Part shown: piece by piece, positions 47,461 through 58,289 of the stretch
Position numbering within the stretch: the first letter of the stretch is position 1
How the letters are laid out: every line of letters begins with the position of its first letter
From: Dicaeum eximium
Lineage: Eukaryota > Chordata > Aves > Passeriformes > Dicaeidae
Direction: 5' to 3'
NCBI GenBank assembly: GCA_013396995.1
Contig: VWZP01001424.1
Coordinates: 842,726-906,725, forward strand
Length of the DNA stretch: 64,000 nt
Notes under the pieces: generated by a model
Seen by the model: only the letters and a program-made list of their open reading frames with translations
Told to the model about the DNA's origin: nothing
The model's database searches: none
Made by a program: the position numbers and the translations under genes

Positions 47461-49551
47461 ACAAAGGAGTCCTAGTAGACCAGTGTGCATAAAGATAATA
47501 CTATACCAGCTTCTCTTAGCTTCACAACCTTGGCAGGTGGCACAATTGATTGAATTGTTTTCAGAGATTTCCTGACTTGTGCTGCTAGGTAGAAAGCTGT
47601 AGATACAAATTATTTATATCTGCTCAAAATTAATCAATTACTACTTTTTCCTAGTTAATTATAGCAAAGTTTAAAAATAAAATTATGAACAAGACATTAT
47701 ATATATATGCTTCAATTCCTAAAGTTAGTACCGATCCATCTCAAAAAATAGATAGCAATTCTTTTAATTCCACAATGACAAATACATTTCTCATCAGGAA
47801 ATAAGAATCAAGGTGCTATAACAGTGCTCAAAATAATTTTTGAAAACATTATGTGCTTTGTGATGTGTGTACATTTGTGTGATTTCTGAGGAAGTGCAAT
47901 TATATCCAAAAATGAGTGATATAATGTAAAATGTATGAAAATATATGAAGTAATTTTTTTAAAACAAAAAATTAATTCAGAAAGCTTTCAGGTTTTAAAA
48001 ATATTTTAGAACAGCAGTAGGATTTTATAAAACAAGACTCCCTTCTCTTATGTCTCTAGAGGGATCATCATCACAGTATAAATTTATTATATATTTGCAT
48101 ACATCAATATCTTCAAGATCTTGTCACGTGTCATCTTGCTGTAAAAACAGACCCAATGTGATAAACTGAAGTATTTGATATAAAAGCCTAACAGCAGAAA
48201 ACTGCATTAAACTAGGTTCATCTAACACTGGTTATGTCTCTGAGACCTTCAGAGTGGAATGAGATCACACAAGAGCTACAGAAGACCTGCAGTGGCTGCA
48301 GGTGGGCAGAATATTCAGCAGCATCTCAAACAGTATTAGATCCTCATGTGTAGGCAACAGAACCCAGCTCCTGGTATGCAACCTGAGATGAGCTGGACCG
48401 TTCTCATCAGGCATCACTGATTAGGTTTCCATTGACTCTAGTCTAAATTCAGACACCTGGCTCATGTAAAGACACTTAGGTACAGATATATAAAGACATT
48501 TGAGGATAGACAGATAAATGCAGTTACTACTGAGCTGAACCCAACACCTGAAGCTCATTAGAATTCAAACAGAAATGTAAAAAAAAAACTTTATCAATAT
48601 TTTTAAAAATGCTTTTTTAAAATTCATAGTTTCAAATCCATTTTGTATACACGTTTAAGTTTTATACTCTGAAGATAATAATTTACACAGTATGACTGGT
48701 GTAATATATTTTAATACTTTTTGCTGTTCATCCAGTCTTTACTTGTACTACTTCATGATCTATTTCCCATTAATATTTCCCATAAAGAAGGCATTCAGCT
48801 GCCATTCCTGCCTTTGGGAATCACTTCTCAATGCTTTTCTGCAAGGAGAGAAATTGCAGTTATCTTGGTTTCCAAAAAAAACCTGATAGTTATAATGGAA
48901 TTCTTTTTCCTGAAAGCTAAGTTTATAAGAATCATGAAGCCCAAATCTGGAGTATATAATAATTTGACCTGTGTAGAATTTCATTCTAGTTATCTATTTT
49001 GGTTTTAATGATAAAATATTGTGGATTTCAGCAGAAGTGGTAATATTTGAAAGCGGCATAAACATTTCAGAAGATGGCAGCTCCTATCTTTGTGATCTGA
49101 CAACTAAAAACAATCAGTTCAAAACAAGGCAAGCTACGTGTTTTACATGATGCTAAGAAAAACTTAAAGTCATCAAAGTCCCAGATGTTTCTGAGATATT
49201 AATGGTTCAGGTGTCCTAATTTTAATAGCTGAACTCTACAGGGATATGTCTTTCAAAGTATATCTTTCAGGCAATATACCTTTATTTTTCAGCTTCTCAT
49301 ATGACTCAATCAGAATCTTTGACATGACAATAACAAAACAAAACAAAGCAAAAGAGCAACAACAAAACTACAACTAAACAAAAAAGCAACATACATTAAA
49401 ATGGGCTAAAGTTAGGACTGAGATGTAAGTTTTGAAGATGTATAATACAGTAGATCTAACACCAGAATTATCCAGGGAATGCTTGGATAACTTTAGGTCA
49501 TCTTTATCCTGTCATAAGAGAATGTTAGATGTATACAAATTGTTCACAGAA
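47461..49551. other. Unique AT-rich DNA, no recognised gene
   Basis: No family recognised. The stretch 48230-48500 is somewhat less AT-rich and might be a very old repeat, but I cannot place it. Confidence 0.45.
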
Positions 49552-49810
49552 TTGCAGAATCATGAAGTTTGGAACTAACCTCCAGAGGTCATTTAGGTCC
49601 TAAATGCATCTTCTGTGCAGAGCAGCTAAATCAGATTGCTTTGAGCTGTGTGCAGTAAGTTTTTGAGCATTTCCACAGATAAATATTCCACAATTTCTCT
49701 GGGCAACCTGTTCCAGCATTTGACCACTCTCATATTAAGTATTGTTCACTTTTTTCTTGTAAAACTTCACAGCATGTGCCCTTTTCAGGCTCAGTAGGGA
49801 AATGATTGTT
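49552..49810 (-). mobile_element. CR1 3'-end fragment, antisense
   Basis: Begins with the reversed tail TCACAGAATTGCAGAATCAT and AACCTCCAGAGGTCATTTAG. It continues with TTCTCTGGGCAACCTGTTCC and AGCATTTGACCACTCTC, and fades near 49810. Divergence is high in the middle. Confidence 0.85.
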
Positions 49811-50904
49811 TTTTCCTCAGCTGAGATATGTACAAACATTGAAAAACAAGCTCACTGAAAGTTACTGGTTTACTTGTCTTTCCATAACTATCTAGTGTCT
49901 TCATTCCATGCTATTAAAATCAGAATTACTTCAGGTGTATGGAGTAAAATGCCTTCATGGAAAGAAAGGGGATAATTAACCTTGCAAACTCTAACAAATT
50001 AAGTTGATCCTCTGGAAACTGAATTTCTTAAAATTTTATGGATGGCTATAATTTTCTTCTGTCTTCTGGTAAAATGTTTTGGGTTCAGATCTGAGTGAAT
50101 GCAAGGCGGGGAGACCAGGGCCAGAGAAGTGAAAAAACCAAACATGTGGGAATGGTCAGCAGATGTTCCTATTTACCTGTTACTGCCTAATGGTTCACTT
50201 CTTCATTATACAAAAAGAAGCAAAAGAGAACGGGGTTTCAACTCTTCACCTACTTTTTTCCCTCTTTTTTATCTTCAACTATTTTTTTTCTTTCTCTTCA
50301 TTATCATTTCCATTCTTTGTTAAATATACATGTGTACTTATTATATATTCATGTCTATTTGTCTACATTTACTAAACCAAAAAAACTAAACCAACCTTCT
50401 ATTCTTAATCTGAAATGTTTTCTTTTCATGCTTTAATCAAACTGAAGAATAGATGTGGGAAATTCAAGGTAAAGGTTAACATCTTTATCCTATGATAGCT
50501 GTAGTCACTCGAGATAAAGAAAGTATCTTTTAACACTCTTCATTTTTTTTTCAGCTTACTGCAGTCTTTTTGCTAGGCTTTCAATAATAAATTTGTTCAA
50601 ACTCTGTGTGTTCTCTAAAGATTTCTAAATGTAGTATATACTTCAAATACCAATACCCACAGCCTAAACTGTGTCATCTAGAGTTGTAAGGTAAATATTT
50701 GGTTCAAGTATTGCAAATAATGTTTAAGTTAATAAACCTTTATTAATTTCCTAATATTTTTTCACATCCTGAAGGTACTTCTATTGTTTATTTAAATATT
50801 ATCTCAGAACAATGGAATATCTGCAGCTTCCACAGTAAAACAGCACTGGTCTTGGTGACCTAGGTGCCAAAAGAAACCTGTAATAACTCATTTGTCCAGG
50901 ACAA
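49811..50904. other. Unique AT-rich DNA, no recognised gene
   Basis: Nothing recognised. A good acceptor-like tract (CATTTTTTTTTCAG) near 50553 is followed by sequence without a sustained open frame. Confidence 0.5.
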
Positions 50905-51330
50905 GAAGGCTGGTGAAGTCTCTAGAGAACAATTCCTATGATGAGCAGCTGAGAGAGCTGGGGTTGCTTAAGGCTCTGGAAGAGGAGGCTCATGGGTGAC
51001 CTTCCCTTTCTCCTAAAAGGAGACTGTAGCAAGGATGGGATCACCCCGCAGCCAGTGACAGGACAAGAAGATATAGTGTCAAGCTGTGCCAGCAGAGATT
51101 CAGGCTGGACATCAGGAGGGATTCCTTCATGGAAGGGGTTGTTAAACATGGGGATGGACTGCCCAGGGAGCTGGTGGAGTCACCATCACTGGAAGAGTTT
51201 AGGAAAAGACTGGATGTGAGATACCCATTGCTATGGTTCAGTTGACAAGTTGGTGTCTGGTCAAAGGTTGGACTCGACAATCTCAGAGGTCTGTTTCAAT
51301 ATAAATTATTCTGTGGTTCTGTGGTTCTAT
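50905..51330 (+). mobile_element. CR1 3' region, sense, well preserved
   Basis: In sense order: GATGAGCAGCTGAGAGAGCT, then GAAGAGGAGGCTCATGGGTG, GACAGGACAAGAAGATATAG, CAGGCTGGACATCAGGAGGG, CTGCCCAGGGAGCTGGTGGA, GTTGGACTCGACAATCTCAG, and a tail ATTCTGTGGTTCTGTGGTTC with repeated octamers. The low divergence and intact tail mark a relatively young CR1 copy. Confidence 0.95.
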
Positions 51331-51775
51331 CATCTATAAATGATTCTCACTTTCCCAAAATGTGAAGTTATTCCTTGTAGTATTAGGTAAATACACACCT
51401 GATCTGTACAACTTCAATTGTTAAATCCGGTTAAATAAAACTTGGAATGTTTTTCAGCCCTGAAAGTCATCACATACAAATATCTGGCTGTGGATAAGGG
51501 AAAGCAAATCTTACAGAAAAATAAATCTGTATCTATTTTAAAGATTGAAAAGCAGGTTCGAAAGACAGTTTGCCAAGATATTTGACTAGTATAATAATTG
51601 AAATTCATCTTACCTCCTCCTTTTACTTTTAGTGCATTTAGTTTTATTTATAGATGTTCTTCCTCTATCTTTTGTTTCTTCTGTTACTTTTTTTGAGGTC
51701 ACTTTTGCTTCAAAATCTCATGTATCCTCCTTATTCCAAGGCATAACAAGTTATTTTATTTTTTTTCCTTTTCAG

Positions 51776-51833
51776 GAATCCCAGGCCCTGGACACCAGAG
51801 AGAAAAATCTGGAGGAACGAAGACTTATCCTTG
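51776..51833 (+). other. Candidate exon (58 bp, or terminal to 51853)
   Basis: A strong acceptor (TTTTTTTTCCTTTTCAG) precedes GAATCCCAGGCCCTGG. One frame encodes a charged, coiled-coil-like stretch (ESQALDTREKNLEERRLILG). It either ends at a weak GTAACA donor at 51834 or reads on five codons to a TAG at 51851-51853. All three frames are open across the 58 bases, so openness proves little. The charged composition and the acceptor are the positive evidence. A CR1 begins immediately afterwards. I do not recognise the protein. Confidence 0.25.
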
Positions 51834-51859
51834 GTAACAAAGGATCAGATTAGGGAACA

Positions 51860-52735
51860 ACTTAGAATTCTATAATCATAGCAAGAATTGAATTGGAATA
51901 GCTCTTAAAGGATCCTCTAGTCCAAACCACATTACATGGGCAGGGGTACGTTCCTCTAGATTAGGGTGCTCAAAATCTTTTTAAACCTGCTTTGAACACT
52001 TGCAAAGATTTGGCACCCACAGTTTCTCTGGGTAATCTGTTCTAATGTCTCACTGGACTTGTAAAAAAAAAATTATTATTCATATCCTATCTAAATTACT
52101 CTTCTTTCAGTTTAAATCCATTACCCCTTGTCCTGTCACTCCAGGCCCTGGTAAAAAGTTCCTCTCCATCTTTCTTTTAAACCATTTAAGACTCAGAAGA
52201 CTGAGTCTTCTGTTTTACAAGATGAACAACCCCAACTCTCTTAGCCAGTCTAGATAACATAGGTGTTATCACTATTCTATCCCTCTGATGATTTCCAGTG
52301 CTATCTTCTGGATGTGCTCTAACATGTCCATGTCTTCCTTGTACTTGGTATTCCAGAGCTGGAGACAGCACTCCAGGTGGGGCTCTCATGAGAGCAGAGT
52401 ATAAAAAAAGAATCATCCCCCTCAATCTGCTGGCCATTATTCTGTTGATGCAGACCTGGATATGATTGACTTTCTGGGCTGTGAGCATACAGTACTGGTG
52501 CTTTTTTTTTTCAACCATCAGTATCATAAAGCCCATGTCCGCAGGGCTGTTCTCAAAATATTCATCCTCATGGTATTGGGAGTTGCCCTGACCCAGGTAC
52601 AAGACTTTACACACAGCCTTGTTAACTTTATGAGGTCCACCTGGATGCACTCCTCAGGCCCATCAAAGTGCCTCTGGAAGGCATTTCCTCCATTTAGTGC
52701 ATCAACTGCATCACTCAGTTTGGTGTTCTTTAAAT
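51860..52735 (-). mobile_element. CR1 3' region, antisense, about 0.9 kb
   Basis: Starts at the decayed reversed tail ATTCTATAATCATAGC and GCTCTTAAAGGATCCTCTAG. It then shows ATTACCCCTTGTCCTGTCAC, CTCCAGGTGGGGCTCTCATG, TGACTTTCTGGGCTGTGAGC and GCCCTGACCCAGGTACAAGA, ending near AGTTTGGTGTTCTTTAAATC. Its 154-codon minus-strand frame is an accident of CR1 sequence, since this part of CR1 is untranslated. Confidence 0.93.
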
Positions 52736-53563
52736 CCCACAACAGAAGTATTTTATTTTCATTTATAAGTAGTTTTTCATTCAGAGAAAGCAAGTTCCTC
52801 CTAATGGGGCAAAGAGTTACATTAGTATTCTCCTACATTAACCTCACTTTTTAACCTTATCCCCTTCATTGATTTACTTATAGAACTTACATGCTGAAGC
52901 AGCTAGACACTGTGAAGGAAAAGCAAATTCTTTTATCTCATTCTTCCACCAAGCTCCTTGTTGGAGTCACAATGTAAAACCTCAGCTCAGTAGGAAAATG
53001 TCATTCTTGCCCTTTGATGTATTTAGATTATGAGTCACATAGAGCTACCAAGTATCGGTTTTGTTATGAAAAGAGAAAATGATTACAAATGCATTTTTGG
53101 CGAAGCTCTCATCTAGAGACTAAAACCATCACTGAGATTAAGATAGGTCTCTTTTTGTGAGCGTCTTGTGATTTAACAGCTGAAGTCTGTTCTGTGCCTA
53201 AGTATTATATGACTTTAGCATATTGCTTCACAGTAACAGAGAGACTGGAAAAGGCACAAGTGGGTGCTTTTAGATAACTAAAACCTTCTTTATGATAACA
53301 CTTTATAAAAACTGAGTTGTTTTGCTTTGTTATTGTAGAATTTATCCAAGGAACAAAACACAGAATCTGTCTTCCTTTAGGCATCAAACTTAGATACTTA
53401 AATCTAAAAAAGTCATAAAACTTTTGCAGTGAAAGGAGTGAGATGTGTACTTCCATCATAGAGTCTTTGATTTTCCATTTTAAAGCTCAGAAAGAACAAG
53501 TGGTCCTTATTTAGCCAATGAAGTGGGTTCTCCCCACTCTGCTTTGTCACTTTATTTGCTATA
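52736..53563. other. Unique AT-rich DNA, no recognised gene
   Basis: Nothing recognised between the CR1 and the LTR. Confidence 0.5.
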
Positions 53564-54085
53564 TGTGTCAAAGTTTTGGTTGCGGGGATGCTGCAGGGGT
53601 GGCCTTTGTAAGAAGAGGTTGGAGCAGCCCAATGCCAGGGAAAGACAGTTCCTAATAAGTCTACAGTGGACTTCAGTCTGTGGAAGACCCATGCTGAAGA
53701 AGGAGAAAATTGTGAGGAAGGAGAGGCAGACAGGAGCTGATATGCGCTTAATCACCCATCCCAGCTTGACCACTCCAGGGAGCTGGGTAGAAAAGTCAGG
53801 AGAGAAATAGTGAAGTTTAGTCTAAAAAAGCAGTGTTAGAGGAGAAGAGTTTATTTTAATAATTTGTCTCTGTTTCCCATTACCTGAATCTACTTTACTT
53901 GACAGTAAATTCCATAAATTTTCCCCAAGCTGAGTTTGTTTTGTCCTTTATGGTAAATAGTAAGTAGTCTGCCTATGTTTATTTTGACCCATTAGTTTTT
54001 TCTTCCAATTTTCTCACCCTGTCCTCTTGAGGAAGGTAAATAGCAAAATTCTAGGTAGTTATCCAGCTGCAGAAATTGTTACACA
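53564..54085 (+). mobile_element. LTR (family A), old, shortened
   Basis: Starts with TGTGTCAAAGTTTTGGTTGC and GCTGCAGGGGTGGCCTTTGT, matching the LTR 5' end, and includes CAATGCCAGGG. It later joins the 3' half (TTTATTTTAATAATTTGTC, then AAATTTTCCCCAAGCTGAGT and CCTGTCCTCTTGAGGA) to an end near GTTACACA. It is more complete at the 5' end than the other two plus-strand copies, but strongly diverged and internally deleted. Confidence 0.78.
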
Positions 54086-54159
54086 ACCATAATCACAAAC
54101 AAGCTATTTTTCTCATGAAAATATCTAGGACCAAGAGGTTATTCTATATCATCTCACAT

Positions 54160-54659
54160 CATTGCTAGGGGCAAAGGGAAAGGGAGTCCCTTCTGGGGAA
54201 AAGGGTTTCCATACACTCAAATAAATGTGGCAGAGGGAGTGGTGGGGTAGTGCCAGTTCTGAGCCTGATGGAGCATTTGGGGAATGCTGGTTCCAAGCTG
54301 GAGGGAGTGGTTGGGTAATGCCAGTTCCAAGCTGGGGAAACTGTTGGGGTGACCTGGCTGTGCTTAGGTTGGACACTGTGGAGAACATTTTGCATGTGAA
54401 TCATGCTCTCCCTTTTATACACTTTTGTTCTTAATATTGTTGCTGATACTGTTTTTTCCTTCTCCTGTTGCTGTTTTCAGTATATTTTTTTTAATCCCAG
54501 CCCCTAATCGTTACTTTTTCTGCCTCCAGTTCTCCTCTCCTGCCCACTCCAGTGGGAAGAGGAAGGGGGAGGAGGAGGTGGAGCAAGAGAGCAGCAGCAT
54601 AATTTGGAGAATCTAAGTGGGAGCATTAAACTGGGAAGTAACATTTCTAACCCACAACA
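54160..54659 (+). mobile_element. LTR (family B) containing a minisatellite
   Basis: The right half matches the family B 3' end: TGTTGCTGTTTTCAGTATAT, CAGTTCTCCTCTCCTGCCCA, GTGGGAGCATTAAACTGGGA, and an end CTAACCCACAACA. The left half carries a 34-bp tandem repeat (54235-54365) not evident in the other copies. A TTTTATA box near 54414 could be the LTR promoter. The left boundary is approximate and no target duplication was identified. Confidence 0.75.
54235..54365. repeat. Minisatellite, about 34-bp unit, roughly four copies
   Basis: Degenerate units start at about 54235, 54270, 54303 and 54336. The shared core is GGGAGTGGTTGGGTAATGCC followed by AGTTCCAAGCTGG. Units differ by several substitutions and one or two bases in length. 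It lies within the 5' half of the family B LTR. Confidence 0.82.
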
Positions 54660-57235
54660 TTCAGTTTCCTTCCCAAAAAGTATTTGAATCTGATTGATAT
54701 TGCAAGTATGAGATTTTTATATTCAAACTGTCTTCCAATACACATTACAGAGATTTTAAATACTTTTTTTTTCCAAATCCAAGTTAATTTCCAAGTTAAT
54801 TAATTTAGCTATCAGATCTTAAAATCATATTAAAATGTTATGGCCTCTTATGAAGATTTCTTAGTATTGCTGACAAAGCTGATTTCTCAATTAAATGCAG
54901 CATATCTATAGGAACATGGCATTGTATCTGAACTTCTTATTTAGGCAGTAGTGTAATGAATCTCACAGCAGTGCCACACTCTCAAGCCTACCCATGTTTT
55001 GAATGCCAGTCATCATTATGAATCATGCTTCTTTGACACACTTGATTGCTCTCTTTACCTCTTTGACTGAGTCTGGGCTGGACTGTTTATGTCCATCCCT
55101 TGTGCCCGAGAAAAGCAGGGCTTTGTATGCCATTGATTCAGGCAGTTCGCTGGACACACAAAGATGAGACATATCTTCTAAATCATCATTTATATAAGGC
55201 TGTGTCTAGCTCATCTCTAGCTCAACTCAGTACTGTTTAGTGAAAGGCAAAATAGAAGAGCACCTACTTTAAAGAAAGATCAACTGTCTCTCACTACAGA
55301 TTCCTGTGAGGTCTCAAGAAGATTTGCTTTATGTGATAATTTTTTAAAAGTTTGGCCTTTTCCTTTCATTATCTGCATGGAAGCTTCTGGTTGATGAACA
55401 GTATAAAGCTGTGGTTCTTCATATCTGATGCCTAAATATGAATATATAAGCACTTAGACTTGACAGTTTTAACTTCAAATACAGTTCTTTACTATCCTCA
55501 GATGCCTTTTTCTCATTACTCCTCTCACAGAGTTGTTCTTGAATATAGCTGACACTATTTAACCAGACTACCAGACTGTTTTATCTCTTTTAAAACACTC
55601 TGAGTTGTGTAAATGCTTTAACATTTACACATAAATATTTATTTCTGAGTTTCTTTTTTTTTTTTTTTTAAATCAGTTTCATGTTATTTACCTATTTGTG
55701 TGGGGGTTTTTTTCTGGTGGTGTTTAACATCTAAAAATTTTTTCAACTAAGAAAACCCAGTGTGAACTATCACCTTTGAAAACAGTATAACTAGATATGT
55801 GAGTAACTGTGAAATGACCAGCAGGACTTAATGAATAACAATGTTTGCAGCTCTGTAACTTGTTCAAATTCTACAGGCTACTATGTCAGAAACCTTCACA
55901 TTTCATCACAAATTATGGTTTACTACTAAGCAGTTAAATGTATAATTTTCCCTTTGGCCCAGTTTGGCAGACTTTTTTTTCAAGAAAAAACATAGAATTT
56001 AACTAATTTATTTTTTTTTATGCTATAGAAATGCAGAATTGATATGTATAAAATGTTTCTGAATTTTTACTGCTTTCATATTAACTGAAGTCATTAATAT
56101 AATTGTAGTAAAAGTCAATAGGTATCCATTGACAGTTCAACCTGTTCCTTTTGGTGTGGGTAGAGTGTGAACTAAAGTAATTCTCATGGTCCCAAAATTT
56201 TAAATACTGCAGATTTCGTCTTTATTTTTGAAAGAAAATTTTAAAAGTAAATTCAAAGCAAATCACCACCCCCTTTCCTCTCTATAGCAGAGTGAAACTT
56301 CAAGATTTAGCCAGTACCAAGACTTGAACAGCAAATCTGAAGTGGGAATTGGCTTACCATTGTACTCTTCACCCCATATACAGAGATTTAAAATAATTGA
56401 CATCCTGAGAACACCTCAGTCTCTTGCATGTGTCTTTGCAGTTTTATTGGAAATATGAGGACAGCTTTATGTGAGGTAGAGATACAGGTCTTCACTACAG
56501 TTTTTTGTGACTTCACCTAAAAGAAAACACTATCTAAGGACTAACTCTCCTTTCTTGCATTTAGAGAGTGTAGTGGGGAGTGTTTGTTGTGGTTGTGGTT
56601 TAATATTTAAGTTTAATACTACTGACAACCCAATAATATAAGACAGGAGAATTCACACTTACTTTCTCTAAGCTAAAAGAAATACCATTGGGTGGTTCAA
56701 CCGTGTATGCAAAGACTATGATTATCATTCTTGACTCCTTGGGGTACCCAAAACTGTGTGAAAGAACCCCTAATTATTTATTACATTTTTAACCCCTGTG
56801 CAGATGGCACTGAAGAAAAATAAACAGTACAGTCAAGCAACGAGAGGAGGCTACAATAACGTGTTTGAGAGTGTCTTTGTACCTATATGAAGGAGGCAGT
56901 GACAACTATCTTCAGCTACAAATTTAAAAGTGAATGATAGGTAGCTGTAATATGCAGTGAAAGACATTGGAAAATCACTCCAGTGGTAATGCATTCTTTG
57001 GAAATAAGCCAGTCATTGGTGATAATTCACTGCAAGTATTTTCAATTCTGCTGTTTCCAGAACTTGGGTTATATATCAAAGTCAGAGTCATGATAAGGCA
57101 AAATGTAAAACATTCTTACTAATTCTGAGACAAATACTTCCATTTCTTGGTTACACAGTGTTTAGCTCAGTGTTGACTGATTCTGCAGAAGTTTAAGCCT
57201 GTCTTGTACAATGATGTCAGTAGAATATTTGATTG
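54660..57235. other. Unique AT-rich DNA, no recognised gene
   Basis: No repeat family or exon recognised, apart from a T-rich tract near 55653-55670. Confidence 0.5.
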
Positions 57236-57990
57236 TTTTGGTGGGCTAGCCCTGGCTAACAGCCTAACACAAACCCAGCCACTCTTTCACTCCCCTTCTT
57301 TAGGGAGACTGGGACAGAAAATAGGACTAAAAATCTTCTGGGCTCAAATAAAGACTAGAGACGGTTTACCAAATATTGGGAGAAATGTATTGATTTTATT
57401 GTTATTTAAAATATATTTGGATAGGGAGAAAGCAAGACAAACAATAAGACAAGATATTTCTTCCCCACTCTCTGAAACTTAATTTCAGGCATTCACACAA
57501 ACTTTCTTAGTCTTTCCCTAAGTAGCAGGGTAAGGCGTAGGGAGAAAGAAGTATTGGTGGCTCCTCCTTGCCACTTCCTCTTTCTCACAGTTTTCCTTTG
57601 CCCTGCTGTGTGCTTTCCCATGGGCTGTAATCAGACCTTCTGGGCAAAAAGAAAAATGTACTCTGGAGTAGATTTTGAGAGAGAACTCTGTGCTGCCTCT
57701 CAGACTATAGCTCCTTCAGGAAATAACCATCTGCTCTACCCCAGGTCCTCTCTTCCTTCTCCTCCTCTTCCCTTTTCTTTTCCTTCTCCTCTGCCTTACT
57801 TCCCCTGGTGTTCCCTCTTCCTTTCTTTTCTGCCTACACCGTATTCTTTTTCCTTTCGTAAAGATGCTGACATAGAGAGGCCACCAGGGTTCTGCAGTGG
57901 GTGCATTGTGGAGCAAGCTGGAGCTAGATCTTCCTGACACTGGGAATCCCACCACATTTTCACACACAGGCCACCTTTGCAGCACCTGCT
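57236..57990 (-). mobile_element. LTR-like block, antisense, diverged
   Basis: The left part (GCTAGCCCTGGCTAACAGCC, CCAGCCACTCTTTCACTCCC) resembles the reversed 3' end of an avian LTR related to family A. Further right, TTTCCCATGGGCTGTAATCA and nearby sequence resemble its mid part. The central AT-rich section is only loosely similar. The block includes a long pyrimidine tract. No target duplication was found and the right boundary is uncertain. Confidence 0.55.
57743..57832. repeat. Pyrimidine-rich (CT) tract
   Basis: About 90 bases, mostly C and T on the plus strand, with a few interruptions. It lies inside the LTR-like block. Confidence 0.85.
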
Positions 57991-58212
57991 ACTAAAAGAC
58001 CCAATGATTTTGTTCAGAAGAAAAAATTCACTTGAGAGTAAATTTTGATTTTTCCATCTAAAGATCGTACTTCAAAAATTTCTAACATTTCTCCAGCACT
58101 TGTCAAACCTTATGGTGCTTCTTGGTTTTCTATCAGATGTCTCATTGAAAATAACGATTCTTGACCAAGTTTTGGTTTGGTGGGTTTTGTTTGTTTGCTT
58201 TGTTTTTGTGGG

Positions 58213-58286
58213 TTTTGTCAGTTTTGGTTGGTTGGTTAGTTGGTTGGGTGGTTGGTTGGTTGGTTGGTTGGTTGGTTGGTTGGTTT
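58213..58286. repeat. (GGTT)n microsatellite
   Basis: An array of about 15 GGTT units with a few variants (AGTT, GGGT), uninterrupted over the last 35 bases. Long pure arrays like this are usually length-polymorphic. Confidence 0.96.
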
Positions 58287-58289
58287 AGG

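Noticed and set aside
52188..52209. 9-bp inverted repeat with a 4-base loop (AAGACTCAG and CTGAGTCTT)
   Set aside because: Inside CR1, with no T-tract or conserved hairpin context; likely chance.
52186..52650. Longest open frame in the window (154 codons, minus)
   Set aside because: It lies wholly inside the antisense CR1 3' region, which is untranslated in that family.
53523..53810. 95-codon plus-strand frame
   Set aside because: Overlaps the boundary and body of a decayed LTR; an accidental frame.
57554..57937. 127-codon plus-strand frame rich in S, P, L and F
   Set aside because: Generated by the LTR-like block and its pyrimidine tract.
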